Positions 23,764 to 31,009 of a stretch of DNA of 32,741 bases are shown piece after piece; within the stretch, counting starts at the first letter, position 1, and every line of letters begins with the position of its first letter. Under the pieces are notes generated by a model. It ran no database searches. It worked only from the letters and a program-made list of their open reading frames with translations, and had not been told where the DNA came from. The DNA is from Oscillospiraceae bacterium. GTDB lineage: Bacteria > Bacillota_A > Clostridia > Oscillospirales > WRJC01. The translations under genes were made by a program, and so were the position numbers. The DNA lies in NCBI GenBank assembly GCA_009782405.1, contig WRJC01000033.1:1-32741 (forward strand), read 5' to 3'.

Positions 23764-24927
23764 TCAAAGCGTTCCGTATTTGAAACTCTCCTCGTATGCC
23801 GTGTCGAGCATGGCTACGATGTTTTCCGGTTTCACGTTGCCCATCACGTTGTGTACCTGGTTGAACACAAAACCGCTGTTCGGGGCCAGCGCGCTCATCA
23901 GATAGCGCACATTTTCCGCGACTTCTTCGGGCGTTCCCGTTCCGAAGGCGCCGTGCGTATCGCAACCGCCGCCCCAGAAGCATATTTTGTCGCCGTAATT
24001 TTTCTTTAAGGCGAACGGCTCCATATTCTGGCAGCTGACCTGCACCGGGTTGAGTATATCCACCCCGCATTCGATCATTATCGGGATGAAAGGTTCCATC
24101 GCGCCGCACGAGTGGAAGAAGATTTTGTAGTCCGAATTGGCTTTTACGAAATCGATGTATTTTTTCAGCCAAGGCGCAAACAGATCCGCATAAATGGACG
24201 GCTTCACGAATGGAGCCACTTGCGTCCCGAGGTCTGAACCGAGGCATATCCCTTGGATATAGTTCCCGCATTTTTTCATTATGTCCGAAACCGCTTTGAT
24301 GCTCCATTCATATCCGTTGGCGCAGTCTTTTTTGATTTCCTCGGGTTCGAGCATGATTTTCACCAAATAATCCGGGTTATCCGAAAAATATCCCGTCCCC
24401 CCGCCGACGTACAAGGTGAAATAATCCGTTTCCTTGTATATCTTTTCCGCGTATTTGGCCACTTCCGAGGTGAAGTCGAGCTGGCTTCCCCAAGTGTCGA
24501 ATCCCGCCCCGTCGAAGAAATATCCCCCTGCGGGGCTTTTCATGCGCCCTTTTCCGTCGTTTCCCGAAAATATCCAGGCGCCGTCGTCTTCGAGCGTCGG
24601 TTTTATCGCCCCGGAAATTTCAAACTCATAGTGTTCCCTCGGTTTCCAAGTGCGCGTAGCCGGATAGCCCGGGTGGAAAAGGATGCAATCCAAATGGAAG
24701 CGCTCGAGTATGTCCTCATCCACCCTCGCCAAAAACTGGAAAGTGTCGATCACTTCTATTTTTTTCTTTGGCATTCCGAGATATTCCCGCAAATTCTGAT
24801 ACGCATATGCCGATATCCCCGTGGAATAATGCACGCCGAGGTCGATTGGGGTGCGGTCTACCGGTTTGTGCTCCACGGCGCGTATGACACGCTCGCGGCG
24901 CGACAATGTTTCTTTTTTTTCATTCAT
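23764..24927 (-). CDS. Uroporphyrinogen decarboxylase-family protein (MtaA/CmuA-like methyltransferase type)
   Basis: A 387-residue TIM-barrel protein of the URO-D superfamily. It opens with SRRERVIRAVEHKPVDRTPID and carries the zinc-type motif HSCGAM (H272, C274), with C322 and H325 in GGGCDTHG; the H-x-C...C set is typical of the cobamide-dependent methyltransferase branch rather than of true heme-pathway HemE. Members move methyl groups between corrinoid proteins and thiols, or act on O-methyl/aryl ethers; many are orphans in glycan-use loci. No corrinoid protein is adjacent. It starts 32 bases after the stop of the PHP metallohydrolase gene, has GGGAGG upstream, and belongs to the same leftward operon. 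The substrate is unknown. Confidence 0.87.
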   Translation of the reverse strand: MNEKKETLSRRERVIRAVEHKPVDRTPIDLGVHYSTGISAYAYQNLREYLGMPKKKIEVIDTFQFLARVDEDILERFHLDCILFHPGYPATRTWKPREHYEFEISGAIKPTLEDDGAWIFSGNDGKGRMKSPAGGYFFDGAGFDTWGSQLDFTSEVAKYAEKIYKETDYFTLYVGGGTGYFSDNPDYLVKIMLEPEEIKKDCANGYEWSIKAVSDIMKKCGNYIQGICLGSDLGTQVAPFVKPSIYADLFAPWLKKYIDFVKANSDYKIFFHSCGAMEPFIPIMIECGVDILNPVQVSCQNMEPFALKKNYGDKICFWGGGCDTHGAFGTGTPEEVAENVRYLMSALAPNSGFVFNQVHNVMGNVKPENIVAMLDTAYEESFKYGTL

Positions 24928-24949
24928 GGCGATAATGTCCTCCCATTTG

Positions 24950-24970
24950 TTTTATGTTTTATGTTTTATG
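24950..24970. repeat. Heptamer tandem repeat (TTTTATG x3) spanning a stop codon
   Basis: Three perfect copies of TTTTATG (ACATAAA on the coding strand) overlap the last codons and stop (24961-24959) of the PHP metallohydrolase gene and continue toward the next ribosome binding site. Because the unit is seven bases, gain or loss of one copy changes the reading frame at the C-terminus only slightly, since each phase meets a stop soon. Confidence 0.75.
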
Positions 24971-27475
24971 TTCTTCGTGCATGTCCTCCGGGGTATGGCT
25001 GTGGAAATGCCCGTAAGCGTGCATCCTGTTGTGCAGCGCGCGGTGCGCCCCTTCCAGCGCAGCGAGCGCGAGCTTAAATGAAGTTTCTTGAGCCTTTGTA
25101 CCCATGATTTTCAAATATGCGGTCGCGCCCTCTATCTGGTCGAGTATCGTGGCTGCGTCTGGGGCGCTGAATATCGGTTTGCCCGCCACCGTAGCAAATA
25201 CCGCGCTTGTGTGCGCCGTGATCACTTCGGGTTGCCCTTTTGCCAAACGCCCGCGGACGCGGAGCGCAATCCAAGCGCTATCTTTTATTTCCGCTGCAAA
25301 ACAACCGCTCTTTTCTCCGAGCAGCCCGTCGAAACGAAGCGTTTCCGCCGTTTCTCCGTTTATGACAAGTTCGAGCGAACTTATCGGTATTACCGCTGAG
25401 GCGACATCCCATTCTATGTTGAGTTTTCCCCCGCCCGAGGGCAGTTTCAATGCTCCGCCCATTGGTTGCCCTTCCACTTTCATGTCGACCAGCGCGCCCG
25501 AGGTCACAAAGGTCTTTTTTGCGATTATCGATTCTTTCCAGGTTTGGTAGGTGAGCGGGCCGTCGATTTTGGCGTATGTTCGCATTTCTCCCACGGCGGT
25601 TCCCGCGCTCATTTTGTCGGTGCCGCCCACCGCCGCCATGTTATACCCGCAATTTAAATATCTGTACCAATCCGAGAGATAATGCGGGTTTATTCCCGAT
25701 GCGCCGAGCTTGGTGACTTCGACCCCGTCGATAAGCTCCGAGACTATCGCCGCCGCGTTTTCTGCTCTGGGGTTGGGGAAATGCGGCAGTATCACCAATC
25801 CGTTCTGCGAACGGCATTTGGCCGCCCACTGGGTGAGCGTGAGTTCGACCGGGTCGCCCTGCGCAGATTCGTCAGGGCCGCCTGTGGTCAGCGGGAGTAT
25901 CATAGCGCCTTCGTAGCCAAGCAGCGATATATGCCCCAGGATGTGCTGCCGGTTTTCGGTTCCCACCCTGACCATGTATTCGCCATCTTGGGTTTTCGTC
26001 TCCCCCGCCCCGGTAAAGTCTCCAATGTTGGTAAACAATTCGCCCCACTGGCTGGCAAGCAGGTTCACCACGTTCACCCCTTCCGCTTCGCCTTCCAAAA
26101 GCGCGGTTTGCGGCGAGAGGAAATGCACGTGCGTGTCGGCTGTGACCCAGCCCTTTTTGCGCCAGTCGGCCACGCGTTCCAACGTGATGGTGAGTTCGCC
26201 GGTATCTGGCTTGACCTCGAATTTTTGCCTTATTGGTTTTATCTCGAATCCCTTCGAAATTTCGAAATATACGACGCCTTCCGGAAGCAAGTATTCGGCG
26301 CATCCGTCTATATAGGTGCACCAGTGCCGGTCGCCGGTGTAATCCGTGCTGTAGTCTTCAAACCAGTACGGGTTGGGCAAACGGTGGCGGTTTCGCGGAG
26401 GCAGATATTCGCCCGCCGCGCCGTGCGCGTGAACCTTGACAGGCACAAGCCGTCCTGCAAAATCGCACACCTTGAGTTTGACCGGGCGTTCGGCGGGCTT
26501 TATTTCAATATCGGCATTTTTCGCAATATCTTTTAGGGCGAGCTCTTCGCGCTTTTCGCCTAAATACAGTATGGCATCCTCGTGCGCGTCGAATTCCACG
26601 ATGTATTTTCCTTCGGCTTTTTTCGGGTTTTCGTTTGGGTCGCTTGTTTCCCAGCCGGCGTTGTCATATATTTGCTGCGGGGTCACGGATATGATATGGC
26701 CGAGGTCGATATCGATGAGTTTGAATGTATCCCTTGGGTCGCCCGCAAGTTCAAGCAGGGCTTTTTGCCGCCTGCCGTAGCATAACGGGTGGGCATTTGT
26801 TTCGCCCGCTGTCACCCCGAACAAAAACACGTTGCCGCTTTTTTTTATTATTTCCATTTTTGTCACCGTCTTTTGGGGTTCCGGATTTTCGAAGGCATAT
26901 ATGCTCTGGCTTAAATCCCAGCTGCCTTCGGATTGGACCAATGTCTGACTGTTGCCCCACCCTGTTTCGGCTTTCCTGCCCGCGTAAATTTCGCTTGTCG
27001 CAGTTTCGAAGGAATATCCCCTTATGTGCGGTTTGGACAAAAAGGCGCCCTGCCCCCACCACGTGTTCATGTCGTTTATCTCCATTCGCGAGCGTATGGG
27101 AATGGTGACGGACGAACCGTCGGCGTATTTGACGATATAGTCGCAAATTGGTTCCATGAGCGGAGCCGGGCCGCGAAAATTTTTGATTATCCCGTATTCG
27201 TCGGGCGTTTGCTGCGGGGTTTCCGATGCGTGCAAAAAAATTATGTATTTCGCCGAAAAGCCTTCAAAATCAAGAGTCAGCGAAGTTTCTTTTTCGCCCG
27301 TATAGACAAAACCGCTCCCGCAGTCGAAAGGTATGCCCCAATACGTTTGTTTTCCCTCCGGAAGTTTTTCGGCGTTTTTCTTCGCGTTTTCGAAACAGCC
27401 GCAATTTTGCATTTCGCTTTTGGATAAATTGCGTCCGGCAAAATTCACCGATTTGAAATATGGTGAAGCGAACAT
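24959..27475 (-). CDS. CehA/McbA-type PHP-domain metallohydrolase
   Basis: An 838-residue cytoplasmic protein. The N-terminal half (about 1-435) is a beta-rich region unlike characterised domains that I can name; it begins FASPYFKSVNFAGRNL and contains an ANPYWFEDY-like segment, NPYWFEDYSTDYTGD. The C-terminal half is a PHP-type phosphoesterase/amidohydrolase core: WVTADTHVHFLSP (H449, H451), VVNLLASQWGE, GLVILPHFPNP and AVGGTDKMSAG, the four metal-binding steps of the CehA/McbA family. Substrates of relatives range from phosphodiesters to carbamates; none can be assigned. The tail is His-rich (HAYGHFHSHTPEDMHEEH). ATG 27475 is preferred over a TTG at 27481, as AGGAGG (27490-27485) then has nine-base spacing. 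It lies 37 bases after the solute-binding gene. Confidence 0.82.
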   Translation of the reverse strand: MFASPYFKSVNFAGRNLSKSEMQNCGCFENAKKNAEKLPEGKQTYWGIPFDCGSGFVYTGEKETSLTLDFEGFSAKYIIFLHASETPQQTPDEYGIIKNFRGPAPLMEPICDYIVKYADGSSVTIPIRSRMEINDMNTWWGQGAFLSKPHIRGYSFETATSEIYAGRKAETGWGNSQTLVQSEGSWDLSQSIYAFENPEPQKTVTKMEIIKKSGNVFLFGVTAGETNAHPLCYGRRQKALLELAGDPRDTFKLIDIDLGHIISVTPQQIYDNAGWETSDPNENPKKAEGKYIVEFDAHEDAILYLGEKREELALKDIAKNADIEIKPAERPVKLKVCDFAGRLVPVKVHAHGAAGEYLPPRNRHRLPNPYWFEDYSTDYTGDRHWCTYIDGCAEYLLPEGVVYFEISKGFEIKPIRQKFEVKPDTGELTITLERVADWRKKGWVTADTHVHFLSPQTALLEGEAEGVNVVNLLASQWGELFTNIGDFTGAGETKTQDGEYMVRVGTENRQHILGHISLLGYEGAMILPLTTGGPDESAQGDPVELTLTQWAAKCRSQNGLVILPHFPNPRAENAAAIVSELIDGVEVTKLGASGINPHYLSDWYRYLNCGYNMAAVGGTDKMSAGTAVGEMRTYAKIDGPLTYQTWKESIIAKKTFVTSGALVDMKVEGQPMGGALKLPSGGGKLNIEWDVASAVIPISSLELVINGETAETLRFDGLLGEKSGCFAAEIKDSAWIALRVRGRLAKGQPEVITAHTSAVFATVAGKPIFSAPDAATILDQIEGATAYLKIMGTKAQETSFKLALAALEGAHRALHNRMHAYGHFHSHTPEDMHEEHKT

Positions 27476-27512
27476 GGTCAATATCCTCCTTATGTTTATA
27501 TTTTTGGTGCCG

Positions 27513-29015
27513 TCAATATTCCAACTTTTCGTATGCCGCTATGACTTTTTCTATGTCTTTTTCCATTTTGCTCACGGCTTTGTCGAATTTTGAGGCCCAG
27601 TCTATTTGCATATCGCGCCCATAGCGCCAGAAAGCGACGTCCATGAGGCCGCCGAAATTGTACACGTTTCCGATGTCATGAGCGGTGTTGGACAATATTA
27701 TGTCGAGCATTTCCGAGGATTCGTCGTCGCGCGCGTATTTGCCTTTCAGGTTGATTTCGTAATACGCGGGCCTCAGAGTATATTTCGATTCAGCGGACAA
27801 ATCTTCCAAAATCATCCCGGTCCTGTCAAGGTCGGAAGCGGATCGCGGTATGGATATTCCCGCTCCGGTGTGCGGGTTGTTTTGGGTTATGTATTTTTCC
27901 TGCGTCTTTTCCAGTTTCGGGCATGGTAGTATGCCGAAGTCCATTTCCATTCCCCTCAGCCTCTCGACGATCCTCATCCTGATCCAGGAAAACAACGCTC
28001 TGTTCTCGGAAAACATTTTCACCTGTTCGTCGTATATAGGGAATTTGTTTTCGTAGCTGTGCAGGTTGACCGAATTATCCGTGTCTGAAAGCATATACGA
28101 AAGCAGCTCAGTTATCCTGTATCCCCTTTCCGAGCCAAAAGTGATCACGGGGTAATCGTTTTCATCTTTGGAACATACTTTTTCGCCCCCCGAAACATAA
28201 AACGAATTCGCTGTGTCGCCTTGCAGTATATATCCGAACATATCGTCTTGGATGTACATCGTCCCGTCGCCGTTCAAATCTTTCGCCACGCCTTTGCTCA
28301 TTTCTATCAGCTTCTCAAAAGTCCATTCCCCTTTCGCGACTATTTCGTAAGGGTCTTCGAGCGCATGGTCTTTCAGCACCAATTTGTTGAAAATCATGGC
28401 CTCCATTGCGTCGTTGTCCATCACCAGAAGATCCCCCTGCGCGATAAACAGTTTATGACCGATCGAAAGGTCGCGGGTCGTGCCTTGATCCCACCACGGC
28501 TGCGCCAGCTCGAGATATGGCATGGCAAAAAAATCCATCAAGTTCCCGTTTTGGGCCAAATTCGAAACTTCGGTTATATGCGCGCAGAATATGTCGTATG
28601 CGTCGTCGCCCGCCTTGACGGAGGAAGTGAGTTTCCCCGCCGCTCCGGGATCGATGATTTCTTTTATGGCGATGTTGTATTTTTCTTCGATTTTCGCGTT
28701 TCTTTCGTATACCGCATCGTTGAGGACGTCCCCGTTGATTTCTTCCGCATACAAATCCCTGTGATCCCATTCGACCCAGTCGGGGTTGTTTATCGTCCTG
28801 CCCAAAAATGTGAACTCGTAGCCCCCGAAATCTTTTGCCTCTATGCTGGGATATATCCTCTCCGTCGCCTGCTCTTGTGCAGGCGTTTCGTTTTCGCCGC
28901 CCGGATCGCCGGAAACCGGGTCGGCGCTTTCTTGGTTTTCGGAATTGCCGCACGCCGCAAAAAGCGCGAGCGAAACCGAAATCATGAGTAAAATGGCCAA
29001 TAAGTTTTTTTTCAT
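27513..29015 (-). CDS. Extracellular solute-binding lipoprotein (paralogue 2), orphan
   Basis: A 500-residue solute-binding protein with a lipoprotein signal (MKKNLLAILLMISVSLALF, lipobox FAAC). AKDFGGYEFTFLG opens the mature domain, DLNGDGTMYIQDD forms a calcium-type loop, and YTLRPAYYEINLKGKYARD lies near the end. The last two motifs align with those of the proteins at 8964-10466 and 29128-30582. It should bind a carbohydrate or related solute outside the membrane. ATG 29015 is chosen since the signal peptide begins there and AGGAG lies ten bases upstream; a TTG at 29039 would add eight charged residues. It heads the PHP metallohydrolase/URO-D operon, so its ligand may be the substrate of those enzymes. 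No permease genes are present. Confidence 0.88.
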   Translation of the reverse strand: MKKNLLAILLMISVSLALFAACGNSENQESADPVSGDPGGENETPAQEQATERIYPSIEAKDFGGYEFTFLGRTINNPDWVEWDHRDLYAEEINGDVLNDAVYERNAKIEEKYNIAIKEIIDPGAAGKLTSSVKAGDDAYDIFCAHITEVSNLAQNGNLMDFFAMPYLELAQPWWDQGTTRDLSIGHKLFIAQGDLLVMDNDAMEAMIFNKLVLKDHALEDPYEIVAKGEWTFEKLIEMSKGVAKDLNGDGTMYIQDDMFGYILQGDTANSFYVSGGEKVCSKDENDYPVITFGSERGYRITELLSYMLSDTDNSVNLHSYENKFPIYDEQVKMFSENRALFSWIRMRIVERLRGMEMDFGILPCPKLEKTQEKYITQNNPHTGAGISIPRSASDLDRTGMILEDLSAESKYTLRPAYYEINLKGKYARDDESSEMLDIILSNTAHDIGNVYNFGGLMDVAFWRYGRDMQIDWASKFDKAVSKMEKDIEKVIAAYEKLEY

Positions 29016-29075
29016 GCAATCTTTGCTCCTTTTTTTCAAATTGATTTTGGCTGCATATTCTCTGCGCCGTTTACC

Positions 29076-29104
29076 ATTTTATCAAAAAAATACGGGCAAG
29101 TCAA
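29076..29104 (-). promoter_or_regulatory. Sigma-70/SigA promoter for solute-binding paralogue 2 operon
   Basis: Read leftward: TTGACT (29104-29099), 17 bases, TAAAAT (29081-29076), with TGA before the -10 as an extended element. It lies in the 112-base gap after the gene for paralogue 3, so the two paralogues can be transcribed separately. Confidence 0.82.
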
Positions 29105-29127
29105 TATAAATTTTTTGAAAGCGGAGA

Positions 29128-30582
29128 TTAATCCAGCTCGATTATCTTGTCTATGTCTTTTTGGACGGATTTTTCCATGGATTCCAGCTTGGATGCTATG
29201 TTCCTGTTGTTGCCGCCGAACATTCCCGCAAAAACCGCATCGCGGATCCTGTCCACCCATATCGAATCGCCGAGGTCGAATATCAGATTGCCGAATATCA
29301 AATCCAGCATGGTCTCGGATTCGTCGTCGCGCGAATTTCGCGTTTTTAGGCATAAATCGTAATAGACGGGTATCACCGTTTTGTGCGAATCGCTGTTGAG
29401 CGCCTCTATTACCGCACTCGTCCTGTCAAAATCGGGGTTGGATTTCGAAACCATGAAAGCGTCGTAAAAAGCCCCCCTCGCGAAGTAGCTTTCCTGGTTT
29501 TCGTCGTATTTGGGGTACGGGATTATGCCAAAATCCGTTTCCATGCCGCGGAGCTTGATGATAAACGAAACCTGGCAGTCCATGAAAAGCGATTGATTTT
29601 GCGTGAAAAGCTCTATGGACGAGGACGGCACATTCGCGTCGGGGCTCTTTTCCCTGTACCATGCGTTGGTGTCCCAGAGAACTTCAAATGCTTTGTTGAA
29701 AATATTTATGAACCTTTCGTCCCCGGCCGAAAAGACGGGGACGTCGTTTTCGTCCTTTGTCACCGATCTGACCCCGGACGCGATCCAAAATCCGGGCAGC
29801 ACGTCCGAATTGCGCGCCACGTATCCATATCTATCGTTTTTGTCGAATATGCCGTCGCCATTCAGGTCACTGATGGCCGCTTTCATCATTTCGTCCATTT
29901 TATCGACTGTCCACTGGCCGGAGTTCACCAAGGTATATGGCGATAAAAGGCCAAAATCGGAGATCAGCTTCTTGTTGAAAAGAAGCACATAGGTGAAATC
30001 GTAAACAGTGAGGTTGGCCGCGCCGATAGCCACGTGCCGGCGGTTGTTCAGCGAAATCGATTCGTTTACGGTTTTGTTCCAATAGGGTTTGGCCAAATCG
30101 ATGCGTGGAAGCTCGAAGATCTCCGCAGTGAGCCCATCCATCCAAAAAGTCAGCGCGTGCGAGCAGCGGCAGTTGTACATATCGTATGCGGTATCCCCCG
30201 CCAGCAGCAAAGAGCGCGGCGCGTTGGCATCGGTATAGGTGTTTTCGGAAAATACGACATTCAGCCGCCCCTCGACGTTTCGCGCGCGTCTGTAAACGGC
30301 GTCGTTGAGTATCTCCCCGGTATCTTCCTCGACTATGTAGTTGTAAAAAGCGGTGTTTTCCCTTGTGTATATGCAAAATTCATGTCCGCCGTAATCGAGG
30401 TCGTCAGGCAATCCGTCCCCTTCATCTTCGGCGGCATCGGCCAAATCCGGGGCCGATATGTCCGAGTCCGGCAAGAGGGTTTCGCCGACCGGCGCCGACG
30501 GCTGCCCATTTTGGCCCGAGCAAGCCGCCATAAACGACAAAAAGCCTATTGCCAAAAAAAGCATTGCGATCCTTTTCATCAT
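29128..30582 (-). CDS. Extracellular solute-binding lipoprotein (paralogue 3), orphan
   Basis: A 484-residue solute-binding protein with a lipoprotein signal (MMKRIAMLFLAIGFLSF, lipobox MAAC). DLDYGGHEFCIYTREN opens the mature part, DLNGDGIFDKNDRYGY is a well-formed EF-hand-like calcium loop, and the C-terminal region ends in a long helix (QKDIDKIIELD). It shares the plan of the two other paralogues here but is more diverged; for example it has YDLCLKTRNSRDDESETMLD where the others have YEI-LK. Two adjacent ATG codons (30582 and 30579) are possible starts behind GGAGG at 30593-30589. It has its own promoter. No ABC permease or ATPase genes lie in the window, so its importer is encoded elsewhere. 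Confidence 0.87.
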   Translation of the reverse strand: MMKRIAMLFLAIGFLSFMAACSGQNGQPSAPVGETLLPDSDISAPDLADAAEDEGDGLPDDLDYGGHEFCIYTRENTAFYNYIVEEDTGEILNDAVYRRARNVEGRLNVVFSENTYTDANAPRSLLLAGDTAYDMYNCRCSHALTFWMDGLTAEIFELPRIDLAKPYWNKTVNESISLNNRRHVAIGAANLTVYDFTYVLLFNKKLISDFGLLSPYTLVNSGQWTVDKMDEMMKAAISDLNGDGIFDKNDRYGYVARNSDVLPGFWIASGVRSVTKDENDVPVFSAGDERFINIFNKAFEVLWDTNAWYREKSPDANVPSSSIELFTQNQSLFMDCQVSFIIKLRGMETDFGIIPYPKYDENQESYFARGAFYDAFMVSKSNPDFDRTSAVIEALNSDSHKTVIPVYYDLCLKTRNSRDDESETMLDLIFGNLIFDLGDSIWVDRIRDAVFAGMFGGNNRNIASKLESMEKSVQKDIDKIIELD

Positions 30583-30636
30583 GCGTTTCCTCCATTAGTT
30601 ATTCATGTTTGCCGTTTCATCAATTTTTCGCTTATA

Positions 30637-30665
30637 ATTTTATCAAAATAACACAAATAAGTCAA
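30637..30665 (-). promoter_or_regulatory. Sigma-70/SigA promoter for solute-binding paralogue 3
   Basis: Read leftward: TTGACT (30665-30660), 17 bases, TAAAAT (30642-30637), again with TGA directly before the -10. The hexamers and the extended element are the same as at 29076-29104, so the two paralogues may be driven alike. Confidence 0.82.
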
Positions 30666-30719
30666 GTGAAATTTCAATATTATTCATCGATTTGCCTCTT
30701 TGTTCGGTTTTATTTCTGC

Positions 30720-30741
30720 GGAACGTCGAGGGCGACATTCC
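30720..30741. other. Palindromic intergenic element (hairpin)
   Basis: GGAACGTCG (30720-30728) and CGACATTCC (30733-30741) form a nine-step stem with one mismatch around a four-base loop. No U-tract follows. It may be a REP-like dispersed palindrome; that needs genome copies to decide. Confidence 0.4.
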
Positions 30742-30766
30742 CTACAATCAGATTTCCAACACTTAC

Positions 30767-30790
30767 GCAACTTTCGTTGCATTTATTTTT
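30767..30790 (+). terminator. Weak terminator-like hairpin with T-run
   Basis: GCAAC (30767-30771), loop TTTC and GTTGC (30776-30780) are followed by ATTTATTTTTTT. The five-pair stem is short. No rightward gene precedes it within the window segment, so it might only insulate the promoter at 30824. Confidence 0.35.
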
Positions 30791-30823
30791 TTGCGTTTGC
30801 CCTAATTTTTTTCGCAAATATGC

Positions 30824-30852
30824 TTGACAAATTATTATTTTTATGATATCAT
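30824..30852 (+). promoter_or_regulatory. Strong rightward promoter with no protein gene behind it
   Basis: TTGACA (30824-30829), a 17-base spacer and TATCAT (30847-30852), with TGA before the -10. Transcription would start near 30859 and run into the repeat pair and terminator, not into a rightward coding sequence. Confidence 0.75.
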
Positions 30853-30866
30853 AATGGATGGATAGC

Positions 30867-30962
30867 TCACGCCGCTGAAAAGCGACGAAACCGACGGGCT
30901 GTATGAATTGTTTTTTAACGATTCACGCCGCCGAAACGCGACGAAACCGACAGCCCGTATGA
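30867..30962. repeat. Two 40-base imperfect direct repeats
   Basis: Copies at 30867-30906 and 30923-30962, 56 bases start to start, share TCACGCCGC, GCGACGAAACCGAC and GTATGA. They differ at repeat positions 10, 15, 30, 32 and 34. Confidence 0.85.
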
Positions 30963-30979
30963 GTTATTCAAAATCAAAG

Positions 30980-31009
30980 CCGTCAATTTTTGAACGGTTT
31001 TATTTTTTT
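30980..31009 (+). terminator. Intrinsic terminator of the candidate small RNA
   Basis: CCGTCAA (30980-30986) pairs with TTGAACGG (30990-30997) with one bulged A, followed by TTTTATTTTTTT. The strong T-run is on the rightward strand only, so it fits a rightward transcript. Its end touches the stop codon of the leftward hsdR remnant. Confidence 0.65.

Larger units (their letters stand above)
30859..31009 (+). ncRNA. Candidate small RNA of about 150 nt built on two 40-base repeats
   Basis: A near-consensus promoter ends at 30852 and an intrinsic terminator lies at 30980-31009. Between them are two 40-base imperfect repeats (30867-30906 and 30923-30962, 35 of 40 identical). Each repeat opens with a CGC...GCG hairpin around GAAA; in the first it is a perfect CGCT-GAAA-AGCG with a GNRA-type loop. 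Three of the five differences turn ACGGGCTGT (30894-30902) in copy one into its exact reverse complement ACAGCCCGT (30950-30958) in copy two, so the copies can pair over nine bases. No start codon with a ribosome binding site and a convincing frame was found. The role is unknown; the leftward hsdR remnant ends at the terminator, so an antisense role there is unlikely. Confidence 0.5.

Noticed and set aside
24253..26536. Long rightward frames opposite the URO-D and PHP genes (274 and 284 codons)
   Set aside because: They lack ribosome binding sites and recognisable domains; the leftward genes there have clear family motifs.
30867..30962. A minimal CRISPR array or a type III (ToxIN-like) RNA antitoxin
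   Set aside because: There are only two copies, the spacer is 16 bases, and no cas genes are near. A ToxN-type toxin gene should follow in the same direction, but the next gene is the leftward hsdR remnant.
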